DNA of 64,000 bases from Amycolatopsis aidingensis (GTDB lineage Bacteria > Actinomycetota > Actinomycetes > Mycobacteriales > Pseudonocardiaceae), in NCBI RefSeq assembly GCF_018885265.1, contig NZ_CP076538.1, positions 558,001 to 622,000 on the forward strand. Direction: 5' to 3'. Position 1 is the first letter of the stretch. Each line of letters starts with the position of its first letter. Of this stretch, positions 9,568 to 18,131 are shown one piece after another. Both the position numbers and the translations under genes were made by a program. The notes beneath the pieces were generated by a model. It saw only the letters and a program-made list of their open reading frames with translations, did not search any database and was not told where the DNA came from.

Positions 9568-11190
9568 TCACCGTTGAGCGAGCTGGGGGACCCATTCGCG
9601 TACCGGCACAGCGACGGTTGACGGGTTGTCGTTGGAAGCGGGAAAGACGCCGGTGAGCTGCTCGACGAACAGGCGCGCGGGTGCGTTGCGCCCCGTTGGG
9701 CGCAACGGGAGCCGCAGGGTGACAGCGCCCAGCCGTGCCGCGTGAGCGGCGACGAACCGAAGTACCTCGTCCTCGACCCGCCGGTTCAGGACCCGGCAAC
9801 TCAACAGGAAGACTGGCAGTTCGACGGCATCGCCCCGCTGCTCGGCGACAACCAGTCCGACCGTCCCGTAGTCGCCGAAGCGGTCCCGCACCCGTACCGT
9901 CCACCCTCGCCCTTCTCCGGCGAGCAATGCACGCAGCTGCGGCACGGAGTAGACGGCACCGGCGAGGTTGAACTGAGTGGTCCGCGCGGTGAGCTGTGCT
10001 GCGCGGTCGAGCCCATCGTCGGTGAGGTCGGCGAAGTTTACCTCGATCGCACAACGATCGAGAAAGTCCTGATAGTTGGTGCTGGTCTCACGGAGTGCAG
10101 CACGGTCGGCGCGCGTCGAGTACCAGTCGGCCCGCAGGCGATCATCCTCGGTAACCGCGAGCTGGTCGAACGCCCACGTGTGCTCGATCTGCTGGCGAAT
10201 CCGATCTTCCGCGCGCGCGAGTTCGACCACCGTGACCTCCGGCAGCTGGGCCCGGACGGACGCGCATTCGACAGCGTCGTCGTCGACGAAGATGAACGAC
10301 CCGAGTGCGAGATCCAGTTCGTTGGCGAGCTCCACCAGCGACTGAGCCTTGGGGTTCCAGCCGATCCGGTGCCCGGAGATGTGGTCCCACAACAACACCA
10401 TGCCGGAGTTGCGCGTAAAGACTTCCTCGACGTCCTCCTGATTGTTCCGGCTGCAAAGACACAGCAGCTTTCCGCTGGACCGTTGCGCCAGCATGAACTC
10501 CTGCAACCAGCGGCGTGATTCGGTCACCTGTACGCCCACTGGGTCGTCTTCGCCGCAGATACCGGTCCACAGCGTGTTGTCGCAGTCGAGCACAACGACC
10601 TTCTTCGGCTTCACCCAGCTGCTCACAGCCTGGCGGACCAGCCAGGTGCCTACCGCCTCGCAGTACTCGTCGGTATAGGGAAGGTGGCCGATCCGGTCGG
10701 CGTACTCGTCGTGGACCTCGGCCACTTCGTAAAGCTCAGCCACCCGGTCGAGGGTGATGGGGTACATGCCCGGTGTCGCCTCGGCTACGGCGGTGAGCCG
10801 CTCGCCCACCCAGCGCACCCATCGCGCGAGCGCGACGTCCCCTTCGGTGGCGGGCGAACTCGGTGCGATGGCGAGGAACCACGTAGCCACCGAATGATCG
10901 GGAACATCGGCGAGAACGGCCACGAGCTCATCGACCATAGCGTCGGCGCGTTCACGGTGCCCGCTACCACGGGCGAAGTCCTCCGGCCGCAGTAGCAACA
11001 CGTTCACCCCGACGTTGGTCATCAGCACACTGCCGGGATCGTGCAGGGTTTCGAGAACCTGGCCGTAGGGAGCGGTGATCACAGGTCGTCCGGGCGCCGT
11101 CTCGTCCAGTACAGCTGCCATCGAGGTGGTGACCACGGTGAGCGTGAAGGTGCCTGCCACCGCGATCCCGGCCTTCGTCGCCGAGTTCAT
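9568..11190 (-). CDS. FkbH-like HAD phosphatase/glyceryl transferase
   Basis: 541 residues. The HAD nucleophile motif is VVLDCDNTLWTGICGEDD with Asp202 and Asp204, preceded by a roughly 190-residue N-terminal domain and followed by CSRNN and FIFVDDDAVECASV (HAD motifs II-III). The C-terminal region (AAQLTARTTQFNLAG, RVRDRFGDYGTVGLV) is GNAT-like. Characterised FkbH relatives (FkbH, OzmB) take 1,3-bisphosphoglycerate, remove phosphate and load a D-glyceryl unit onto an ACP. The carrier gene lies immediately upstream with a 4-bp overlap, which fits. This suggests a C3 unit from glycolysis in the product. Confidence 0.88.
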   Translation of the reverse strand: MNSATKAGIAVAGTFTLTVVTTSMAAVLDETAPGRPVITAPYGQVLETLHDPGSVLMTNVGVNVLLLRPEDFARGSGHRERADAMVDELVAVLADVPDHSVATWFLAIAPSSPATEGDVALARWVRWVGERLTAVAEATPGMYPITLDRVAELYEVAEVHDEYADRIGHLPYTDEYCEAVGTWLVRQAVSSWVKPKKVVVLDCDNTLWTGICGEDDPVGVQVTESRRWLQEFMLAQRSSGKLLCLCSRNNQEDVEEVFTRNSGMVLLWDHISGHRIGWNPKAQSLVELANELDLALGSFIFVDDDAVECASVRAQLPEVTVVELARAEDRIRQQIEHTWAFDQLAVTEDDRLRADWYSTRADRAALRETSTNYQDFLDRCAIEVNFADLTDDGLDRAAQLTARTTQFNLAGAVYSVPQLRALLAGEGRGWTVRVRDRFGDYGTVGLVVAEQRGDAVELPVFLLSCRVLNRRVEDEVLRFVAAHAARLGAVTLRLPLRPTGRNAPARLFVEQLTGVFPASNDNPSTVAVPVREWVPQLAQR

Positions 11191-11474
11191 GCCTGAGCCG
11201 CCTCGACGTGCTCGCGGACGGTGTCGGCAAGCTCCGCAACAGTCGTGTGCGGCTGCAAGGCATGTACAGGGAGTTCGACGTCGAGTTCGCGCCATAGCCA
11301 GGAGAGGATCCGTACGGCACGCAGCGAATCACCACCAAGCACCCCGAACCGGCTTTCCCAAGGCACCTCGGACACGCCCAGCACCGCTTGCAGTGCAGTC
11401 ACGACCGCTTTCTCGGCAAGATCTGAATCACCATCGGAGTCCACGGTCACACCTGTATTCCGGTTCTGCTCCAT
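11187..11474 (-). CDS. Free acyl/peptidyl carrier protein
   Basis: About 95 residues with the carrier signature FGVLGGDSLRAVRILSWLW; the serine after GGD is the phosphopantetheine site. It is the first gene of the minus-strand operon and overlaps the FkbH-like gene, so it is the likely acceptor of the glyceryl unit and donor to the NRPS condensation domain. I prefer the ATG at 11474 (GGGGTG upstream); an in-frame GTG lies three codons earlier. Confidence 0.88.
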   Translation of the reverse strand: MEQNRNTGVTVDSDGDSDLAEKAVVTALQAVLGVSEVPWESRFGVLGGDSLRAVRILSWLWRELDVELPVHALQPHTTVAELADTVREHVEAAQA

Positions 11475-11636
11475 AGGAAACACCCCATTGAGTACATCGA
11501 TTGACCCGACTTAGTGACGGGTTCGGGAAGCAAGAATATTGCGTGTCGGGCAACAGCGAGATTGCCAACATGGCGGACGCTACAACACGATTAACCCTAC
11601 GACAAGAGGATTGCAAGTGCGTCCTCCTGCCATTTT
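11475..11636. promoter_or_regulatory. Divergent promoter region between the ACP operon and the MaoC-SDR gene
   Basis: This 162-bp stretch separates two divergent transcription units and is clearly richer in A and T than its neighbours (AAGAATATTG, CACGATTAACCC). It must hold both promoters. I could not assign -35 and -10 boxes with confidence. Confidence 0.5.
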
Positions 11637-13163
11637 ATGACTTCCTTGTCAATGGGAAGTGACATTGCCGTTCAGCTGGACTGCCCTTCGGATGGAGCTT
11701 CAATGCTATTGACCACAGCAGATATCGACCTGTTCGCCGAGGCCAGCGGCGACCACAACCCGCTGCACACCTCACCGGACTATGCACGGCGAACACCCTT
11801 CGGGAAGCCGGTTGCCCACGGTGTGCTCGCCGCCGTGGCCGCACTCGACGAGCTCGTCGTCGATGGCGACGGGATTGATGGCGCCGATGTCGAGTTCAGA
11901 CAGCCGATCCAGCCTGGAGTCACCTATAAAACGACGGTTTGCCAGGAGGGTAACCGAATTCGGGTCAGCGTCTCCGACGGCGCAACGAACTGCCTGTCGA
12001 TGACGCTCTCGCGAGGTTCCGCGGACGACATGTCGTATCGGCAGCGCCCGCATCGCCGAGAGCCGCGTGTGGTGACCGCTGCGGACGTGACGTTCGGTCT
12101 GTCGGTCGCAGGTAATTACGGGCCAGGACAAGCCTTGGACGCCTTGTGCGAGCGCTGGCCCATCGCCGTCGGCTTGCTCGGCCGGTTTCCTCTTACCTGC
12201 TTGCTCTGGTGCAGCTTTCTCGCCGGTATGGAACTCCCAGGCCGGGACTGCCTGTTGAACGGCTTCTCGCTGCGCCTGTACCCGGCAGCGAGGCTGGGAC
12301 CTTTGGAGTTGAGTTATACGACCGAGGTCGCGGACTTCGATCCCCGGTTCGGCCTGCTGAGTACGGTGGGCCACCTGCACGGCGGGGGCGCGATGCTGGC
12401 CGAAGCGAAACTGGAGACCCTGGTCCGCAGTCCCGTCCCGGCGCCGTCGGCCGAGCGTATCCGCGAAGCACTGCCGAGCTCGGACCGGCTTCGCGGCCAC
12501 ACATCCGCCGTGGTCGGCGGCAGCCGCGGGCTCGGCGCCGCACTAGTGCTCGCACTGGCAAGCCAGGGTGGTCGGGTACTGGTTGGCCATCGGGGTGCTT
12601 CCGGAGACATCGACGAACTGGTTACCCGTGGGGAGGCGTTAGGAGGCCAGATCGTTTCCTGCCCTGGTGAAGCGACCAGTACCCGGTGGTCGCAGGAGAT
12701 CGCCCACGTCGCGGGCAACGCGCTCGATCTCTTGGTCTGTAGTGCCGCACCGCCTATCCGGCCGCTCCAGCTGGATCCGGCCGGCCTCGGCCGCATCCAG
12801 GAGTTCGTGGCCGACGCGTTTGCATTGGTCAGCGCGCCAATGGCAGGTCTGCTCGACACGGTGGATAGGGCTCGCGGTCGCTGCCTCGTTGTGTCGTCGT
12901 CCGCGGTCGTCGCACCTCCCGCGGACTGGCCACACTACGTTGCTGCGAAACATGCTGCCGAAGGCCTGACGCACTGGGCCGCTGAACGATATCCAGGCAC
13001 CGAGTTCTTCGTGGCCCGGCCGAGAATGCTTCTCACCGACCAGGTGAATACCCCGGCTGGACGGGATGGTGCGGCGAATGTGGAACCGGTGGCCGCCGCC
13101 ATGGTGCGCAGGCTCGTCGATTCGGCGCCCGCGATCCGGCGGCCCGAATTGATGTCCTTATAA
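11637..13163 (+). CDS. MaoC-like dehydratase fused to short-chain dehydrogenase
   Basis: 508 residues. The N-terminal hot-dog domain (about 20-130) carries the MaoC hydratase motif ADIDLFAEASGDHNPLH. A middle region (about 150-275) looks like a second, more degenerate hot-dog fold. The C-terminal half (about 285-500) is an SDR with cofactor motif VVGGSRGLGAAL and catalytic YVAAK. It is divergent from the ACP operon and probably acts on the carrier-bound C3 unit or on the DHHA ring. A second possible start is the ATG at 11703, which has GGAG six bases upstream, but that would clip the first strand of the hot-dog. Which reaction each half performs is not known. Confidence 0.82.
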   Translation: MTSLSMGSDIAVQLDCPSDGASMLLTTADIDLFAEASGDHNPLHTSPDYARRTPFGKPVAHGVLAAVAALDELVVDGDGIDGADVEFRQPIQPGVTYKTTVCQEGNRIRVSVSDGATNCLSMTLSRGSADDMSYRQRPHRREPRVVTAADVTFGLSVAGNYGPGQALDALCERWPIAVGLLGRFPLTCLLWCSFLAGMELPGRDCLLNGFSLRLYPAARLGPLELSYTTEVADFDPRFGLLSTVGHLHGGGAMLAEAKLETLVRSPVPAPSAERIREALPSSDRLRGHTSAVVGGSRGLGAALVLALASQGGRVLVGHRGASGDIDELVTRGEALGGQIVSCPGEATSTRWSQEIAHVAGNALDLLVCSAAPPIRPLQLDPAGLGRIQEFVADAFALVSAPMAGLLDTVDRARGRCLVVSSSAVVAPPADWPHYVAAKHAAEGLTHWAAERYPGTEFFVARPRMLLTDQVNTPAGRDGAANVEPVAAAMVRRLVDSAPAIRRPELMSL

Positions 13164-13166
13164 CTC

Positions 13167-13203
13167 GGTTCGCCGTGTCCCGCCGCGCGGGACACGGCGA
13201 ACC
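13167..13203. terminator. Strong hairpin terminator after the MaoC-SDR gene
   Basis: A perfect 16-bp inverted repeat, GGTTCGCCGTGTCCCG and its complement, with a 5-base loop CCGCG, starts 4 bases after the stop codon. There is no T tract, as is common in actinomycetes. Confidence 0.85.
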
Positions 13204-13377
13204 ATCACCAGGATCACTGCTTAAATAGCCAGTAAGACAATGGGATTAGCCCGTCTAGGTGATATTTCATGAATTGGATCACATGTACGGCGAGGGAAAG
13301 GTATGTACCAGTACCTTTGCAGTGATCAACCGGTGCGGGAGGCCCGGTTTCGAGAAAGATGATCAGGGGGTTGGGGA

Positions 13378-14607
13378 ATGTCAAGAGTCGGCATCCTTTA
13401 TGGGCGCGAAAAAGAATGTCGCGAAATTAGAATCATTCTGTCGCGAGTTAATGCAACCACTGGCCGAATAATACTCATTGAGGGATCCCCTGGAATCGGT
13501 AAATCGAGCCTATTGCAAAAGGCCCGTATTATGGGTATAGAAATGGGTTTCCGTCTTGCCCCTGGGGCGATGAGTATTTTTGGCTCCGATCAGGGGCGCT
13601 GTGCCGCACGTTCCTGGTTTGAGACGCAACAGCAAGAACAACCGCTCCTGTTACTCGTCGATGACGTGCAGTTGGCGGCACCGGACACGATCCGGCGAGT
13701 GGATTGGTTGCACTCGGTGCTTGCCACTCGTCCGTTGGCGATAGTGCTGGCCCGGATCCCAGGGATGGGCGGCCCGGAAATGAATCGGCTGTTCACCAGG
13801 AACAGCACACACGTGGAACGGTTGGCCCTCGAGCCGCTTGACCGGACGGCGGTGCGGGCGCTGCTGGCCGACCTGCTCGACGCCGTCCCGGACGAGCGGC
13901 TCGCCGCGATGGCCGACGATCTTGGTGGCAACCCGCGTCTGGTTGTTGACCTGGTGGCTGGACTACGGGCGGAACGCCATCTGGAGATGTTGAACGGTTG
14001 TGCGCGGCTGCCGGCGCGGGTCTTGCCTCGCCGGCTCCGGACCACGCTCGTTCACATGGTGCGCAGCCTCACACCGCTGACGCGCAAGCTGGTGCAGGTC
14101 GGCGCTGCGATCGGTCCTCGTTTCCCGCTTGCCGATGCAGCGCACTTGCTCCGGGAAATGCCTGGCAACCTGCTGTTGAGCGTCGATGAGGCCATAGCGG
14201 GTGGTCTCCTCGTCGAGGATGACGGACAACTGACTTTCCCGGGGCAGTTGCTTTGGCGTGGAGCAGTGGAATCCATGCCCAGCAGTGTGCTCGCTGCCAT
14301 CAGGGCCGATGCCGCGCTGATGGCAGCGAGCACACTGCCGGCAAGCGTTTCCGAGGCGGGCAAGTCGGCCCAACTTGCCGACGCGGAAGCAGCATCACCC
14401 GACCTGTTGCCCGGCTGGGACGAACTGACCGGCACAGAACAAAGGGTCGCCAGCCTGGTGGGATCCGGGATGACCAATCGCCAGGTGGCACGAGACGCCC
14501 ACATGTCCAGCCACACGGTGAACTACCACCTGCGCGGCATCTACCGAAAGCTCGGCATTCAGTCTCGCGTAGAGTTGGCACGCCTCATTTACCAGAACAG
14601 GTCGTGA
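13378..14607 (+). CDS. Short LAL-type LuxR regulator (ATPase plus HTH)
   Basis: 409 residues. The N-terminal AAA-type ATPase starts YGREKECREI, has Walker A EGSPGIGKSSLL near residue 40 and Walker B LLLLVDDVQ near 95. The C-terminal LuxR helix-turn-helix is LTGTEQRVASLVGSGMTNRQ to KLGIQSRVELARLI. Typical LAL regulators are 800-1000 residues; here the long TPR-like middle is missing, so the ATPase is joined almost directly to the DNA-binding domain. It probably activates this cluster. The ATG follows GGGGGTTGGGGA. The 3' end overlaps the convergent phzD gene by 23 bp. Confidence 0.88.
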   Translation: MSRVGILYGREKECREIRIILSRVNATTGRIILIEGSPGIGKSSLLQKARIMGIEMGFRLAPGAMSIFGSDQGRCAARSWFETQQQEQPLLLLVDDVQLAAPDTIRRVDWLHSVLATRPLAIVLARIPGMGGPEMNRLFTRNSTHVERLALEPLDRTAVRALLADLLDAVPDERLAAMADDLGGNPRLVVDLVAGLRAERHLEMLNGCARLPARVLPRRLRTTLVHMVRSLTPLTRKLVQVGAAIGPRFPLADAAHLLREMPGNLLLSVDEAIAGGLLVEDDGQLTFPGQLLWRGAVESMPSSVLAAIRADAALMAASTLPASVSEAGKSAQLADAEAASPDLLPGWDELTGTEQRVASLVGSGMTNRQVARDAHMSSHTVNYHLRGIYRKLGIQSRVELARLIYQNRS

Positions 14608-15250
14608 TGGCGTAGCTGTCTATGTCTGCCAGAAGCCGCGCCGTCGTCGGGGTAACGCCGCACCGCTCTGCCGCGTACCGCAATGCGAGTCTGTGATAGT
14701 CGAGGGAGAAATCCGCGACAGCATCGGCGATCAGAAAAGGCTGAATGTCATATGCGAATGCGTCGCAGGCCGTCATGAGGCAGCCAATGTGGGCATAGAT
14801 CCCACAAATGATCAGCTGGTCGCGACCCTCGTCGCGGAGGAAATCCAGTAAACCGGTCTGGTGAAAGGCGCTGTATCGCCATTTGGTGAACACGGCCTCG
14901 CCCGTTCGCGGTGCTAACTCGTCGACCAGCTTGCGGTCTTCGGGGGCCACCGACATGCCCGCACCCCAGAAGTCCTTGAGCAGCCCGCGTTCACTGTCGG
15001 TCATCCCGCCCGGCTGCGCCGTGTAGACCACCGGAGTTCCCAGTTCGGTGCAAGCGGCACGTAGCGCCATACAGTTGCGCACCAGGTCGTCCCGTGGCGC
15101 GGTCCCGTCGGGGAACGCAGAGACGAAGTACCGCTGCATGTCGTGCACCAGCAGCACAGCCCTCTGCGGATCGAGTCGCCAGGCGATACTACTCTCGGGA
15201 ACTTCGCTCTCGCTGGGCATCGCGTACGTTACGGTGACTGGCAATCCCAC
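14585..15250 (-). CDS. phzD: Isochorismatase, PhzD-like (ADIC to DHHA)
   Basis: 221 residues. Residues of the PhzD active site are visible: VHDMQRYFVSAF (acidic general acid), FTKWRYSAFHQT (lysine), and GIYAHIGCLMTACDAFAYDI, where PhzD also lacks the catalytic cysteine of related amidases. PhzD hydrolyses the enolpyruvyl ether of ADIC to give trans-2,3-dihydro-3-hydroxyanthranilate and pyruvate. The GTG at 15250 has AAGGG 8 bases upstream; the next ATG (15220) has no such site. It is transcribed apart from the main operon, divergently from lmbU. Confidence 0.92.
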   Translation of the reverse strand: MGLPVTVTYAMPSESEVPESSIAWRLDPQRAVLLVHDMQRYFVSAFPDGTAPRDDLVRNCMALRAACTELGTPVVYTAQPGGMTDSERGLLKDFWGAGMSVAPEDRKLVDELAPRTGEAVFTKWRYSAFHQTGLLDFLRDEGRDQLIICGIYAHIGCLMTACDAFAYDIQPFLIADAVADFSLDYHRLALRYAAERCGVTPTTARLLADIDSYAITTCSGK

Positions 15251-15340
15251 CTACTTACCCTTCCTGTCAGCCAAGTACTGCTTACTCCACGGTAAGTCGG
15301 AGGACGTTCTCTGCGCATCTACTCACTTGCGCGGTGCCGC

Positions 15341-15354
15341 TACTCGCAAGAGTA
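15341..15354. promoter_or_regulatory. Small palindrome between phzD and lmbU
   Basis: TACTC-GCAA-GAGTA lies in the 170-bp divergent spacer between phzD and the LmbU-type regulator. It could be an operator for one of the cluster regulators; this is inference from position and symmetry only. Confidence 0.35.
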
Positions 15355-15420
15355 ATTGACTGCGGTGACCGCGCTGTCCAAGGCTGGGCAGTGCCGCGTT
15401 GAACGGGAGTGGAGAACATC

Positions 15421-16035
15421 ATGGTGCAGGAGACGTCTGTGCGCAGCCTGAACGCCGCCGAATTCGTCGGCGGATCGAAAGAATTTCCCGGGGTCTCCCT
15501 TCCCGGCCTCGGCATTTCGGCGAGCCCGGTCGGTCTCAGCTTCGGGTCGGATATCACGCTGCATGCTTGGTGCAGGCTCGGTATTCATGTCTCCATGCTG
15601 GGTACGGCCTCGGCCTGGTGGATAGGCGATTGGCTCGTCTACGGTCAGGACCGGTACAAGGATCGTTACCGACGAAGTATGTCCGAGTATTGTCTGGACT
15701 ATCAAACCTTGCGCAACTATGCGTGGGTCGCCCGCAGGGTGGAACTGCCCCGTAGGCGGCGTTCGCTGAGCTTCCAGCATCACGCCGAGATCGCCCGGCT
15801 ACCTGGCGAACAGCAGAGCCGATGGCTGGCCATGGCGGAGGAACATGCCTGGTCACGGAACACTCTCCGGCGCCATCTGCGGGGATTTCCCGAGGCGAAG
15901 CGACGCTTGACCACGTCTGTTCGCCTCGACGTCCCGCCCGAACATCGACATCGCTGGGAACAGGCGGCGGACGCGGCGGGAATGAGCCTCACGGCGTGGG
16001 TAATCAGCTGCCTCGAAACCGCTATACCGGACTGA
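15421..16035 (+). CDS. LmbU-family transcriptional regulator
   Basis: About 204 residues. The family core is clear: SAWWIGDWLVYGQDRYKDRY, LDYQTLRNYAWVARRVE, SLSFQHHAEIARLPGEQQ and WSRNTLRRHLR, which match LmbU of the lincomycin cluster and its relatives. LmbU proteins bind DNA through a helix-turn-helix and activate cluster genes. The C-terminal VRLDVPPEHRHRWEQAADAA segment is ribbon-helix-helix-like. The ATG at 15421 has GGAG 8 bases upstream; an upstream GTG (15409) would overlap that site. It supports the view that this region is a self-regulated secondary-metabolite cluster. Confidence 0.88.
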   Translation: MVQETSVRSLNAAEFVGGSKEFPGVSLPGLGISASPVGLSFGSDITLHAWCRLGIHVSMLGTASAWWIGDWLVYGQDRYKDRYRRSMSEYCLDYQTLRNYAWVARRVELPRRRRSLSFQHHAEIARLPGEQQSRWLAMAEEHAWSRNTLRRHLRGFPEAKRRLTTSVRLDVPPEHRHRWEQAADAAGMSLTAWVISCLETAIPD

Positions 16036-16091
16036 GTTCGGCCGTTTGTCACGCCTTAGTAGGTTTGTCTCTCCGTTGCGAATAGGAAGAC

Positions 16092-16660
16092 ATGGGAACA
16101 CTTCTGATCAATAATCTCGGACGGCTGAACACCGGAGTCTGCGGTGCGAGTACGTTGCTGGGACACGCCAGTGCACTTGCCCCGCCTTACGACCGATATT
16201 TTCGGGCACAGTCCCATCGAACGGTGGCTAGTACGACCCGGTGATATCCTGGTCGTTCCCACGCCGATCGACCGGCGCTTTCTCGAGTACGCCACTGGCC
16301 TCTGCGGGTTCGAACCCGCGGACATCACGATGCTGGGCTCGGAGACAGTACGCGGAACTGACTTCACCGAAGCGGTGCTGGGTGCGACCGCGGACGAACG
16401 GGCTGGCCAGGCGTGGCCGTACCACTACGATCGCGCGGGCGACGGCCCTGGGGTGCTGGACCGGGTATTGGAGTATGGCGATGGCTGGGTGCCGATTCTC
16501 GCGATGTCGGTGCCATCGCTGGCTGACCGTATGGCCGAGGCTCCAGGAGAGGGCGGCTGCTGCCGGACACGGGCGAATACCCGTGGCGGTCTACGGCGTG
16601 CCGCCGGACGTGAAGGCTCTGGATGGACGGCGGGAGCGGTCCGGTTCGCACGGGTAGCGG
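16092..16660 (+). pseudogene. Broken PGM1-like ligase (pre-ATP-grasp domain remnant)
   Basis: An ATG behind AGGAA starts MGTLLINNLGRLNTGVCGAS, the beginning of a pre-ATP-grasp domain. Similarity then moves to another frame (RWLVRPGDILVVPTP, LEYATGLCGFEPADITML) and, near 16540, to a third (LQERAAAAGHGRIPVAVYGV). At least two frameshifts are needed, and the whole ATP-grasp core and C-terminal domain are missing. The GDILVVP and Y-x-TGL blocks line up with the intact ligase at 1223-2542, but the rest is divergent, so this is a relict paralogue rather than a fresh duplicate. Confidence 0.75.
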
Positions 16661-16740
16661 AGATGTATGTCGAGTAGAGCGCCGACATAGAGCTGGAACG
16701 GAGAAGGACCACGCGTCCCCGTCGACTACGATTACCGTCT

Positions 16741-17016
16741 GCACATGGGTTCTCCTGGAGGGCGATTCCTGACGACGACAGCTATGACCTGGCCTTGCTG
16801 TTTCTCATGTTCCACCAGGTGCCCGACCGGACCGCCGCGGCGGTGGAGATCGCGCGAGTTCGCCGGCCTGGCAGACAGGTGCGACTCCGGAGCAATTTCT
16901 CCGGGGAACTCGAGGATCGTCGATGGTTCCGTTATTTCCTGCGGGCTCGCCAGCTCGAGGACCGGATGTTTCCGTCGTTCGAGGAGGTAGTGACCGTGTT
17001 CGGTGCTGCGGGCTGA
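16741..17016 (+). pseudogene. Fragment of a SAM-dependent methyltransferase
   Basis: From about 16765 the frame reads IPDDDSYDLALLFLMFHQVP, then EIARVRRPGRQVRLRSNFS and FPSFEEVVTVFGAAG before a stop. This corresponds to the middle of a class I (methyltransf_11/25) enzyme: the motif after the SAM-binding strand and the usual 'ARVLRPGG' block, here damaged to RVRRPGRQ. The N-terminal GxGxG region and the C-terminus are absent. It looks like decaying DNA at the cluster edge. Confidence 0.6.
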
Positions 17017-17109
17017 CACGTAGCTCGATCATGGTGCGCTCGTGCTACTCCTCGTGTGCCGGTGACCGCGTGGCTGGTCCGGAAAGGTGAACGTGCGGCC
17101 CGCTGGTAC

Positions 17110-17988
17110 TCAGCGGTCCGCGGTCAGCAGGGTGGCGGTGCCCATCACGTCGTCGAAGGGGCCTTCCATCGGCAGGCCGTATCGCTGCCCGGCCTGCCGG
17201 GCGGTCTCGGCGGAGACCGTCCAGCCCGCGGAACGCAGCCAGTCGCCGCAGTCCCGGCGCGGCTCCGCGTTCCACAGCTGGGTGATGTCGGCGCCGAACT
17301 CCTCGAAGGCTTCCCGGAACGCCGGGTGCTCGCGCAACGTGGCCAGCTTGTCGATGCTGGCGCGTTCCACGGCCAGCCGGCTGCCAACGGCCGACAGCCG
17401 GTGGATCACCTCGAAAAGCTCCTCCTCGGCCCGCCCCGGCAGGTACGGCAGTAGCCCCTCGGCCAGCCAGGCCGTCGGCCGCCGCGCGTCGAAGCCCGCC
17501 CGCAGCAGCGCGGACTCCCAGTCGTCCCGCAGATCGGTGCCGACCTCGTGCCTGCGGCAGCGCGCGGCGGCGGCCTGCTCATCGAGTACGGTCCGCTTGA
17601 ACGCCAGCACCCTGGGCTGGTCCACCTCGTACAGATCGCAGTCATCCGGCCAGTCCAGCCGGTAGGCCCTGGTGTCCAGCCCGGCCGCCAGTAGCACGAC
17701 CTGGTCGATACCCGCCCCGGTGCTCAGCGCGAAGTACTCGTCGAAGAACCTGGACCGCACGCCAAGGTAGCGGGAGTGCCGGAACCAGCCATCGCCCGCG
17801 ACGGGTGTGTCATCGAGCCGGGCGGGCAACGGCTGTGGCGAGTCGGCGGCCCGGACGAACGCGGCCGCATAGGGATCGGAAACCAGTCGGTCGGCGCGGT
17901 CGGTCTCGACCGCGCGGGCGGAGGCGACTCCCAGCGCGGTGAGGCCGACGCTCGAGGTGATGTCCCACTGTTCGAAGACGGCGCACAT
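17110..17988 (-). CDS. Class I SAM-dependent methyltransferase (LCMT/TIGR00027 type)
   Basis: About 292 residues. Features are ITSSVGLTALGVASARAVET, DPYAAAFVRAAD, the SAM site VVLLAAGLDTRAYRLDWP and the acidic YEVDQPRVLAFKR, followed by DLRDDWESALLRAGFDARRP. This is the actinobacterial family of putative O-methyltransferases common in mycobacteria. The ATG at 17988 has CTGGAG 7 bases upstream. It stands alone between the cluster remnants and the murQ operon; it could be a tailoring enzyme or an unrelated housekeeping paralogue. Substrate unknown. Confidence 0.85.
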   Translation of the reverse strand: MCAVFEQWDITSSVGLTALGVASARAVETDRADRLVSDPYAAAFVRAADSPQPLPARLDDTPVAGDGWFRHSRYLGVRSRFFDEYFALSTGAGIDQVVLLAAGLDTRAYRLDWPDDCDLYEVDQPRVLAFKRTVLDEQAAAARCRRHEVGTDLRDDWESALLRAGFDARRPTAWLAEGLLPYLPGRAEEELFEVIHRLSAVGSRLAVERASIDKLATLREHPAFREAFEEFGADITQLWNAEPRRDCGDWLRSAGWTVSAETARQAGQRYGLPMEGPFDDVMGTATLLTADR

Positions 17989-18131
17989 ACTTACTCCAGC
18001 TGGTCGATTGCTTAGCAGATACAACCAACTGTGGCACCGCGCCCGTGGCTGAATGCGCACGGTGCGTTATTTGCCCGACTTCGATCCGGTGTGATTTCCC
18101 TCTCGTCCGAGCTGCCTCAGCCCGGAGCCGT

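Noticed and set aside
1..16035. Phenazine cluster
   Set aside because: phzC, phzE and phzD are present but phzF, phzA/B and phzG are not seen, and NRPS/FkbH genes make a plain phenazine product unlikely from this window.
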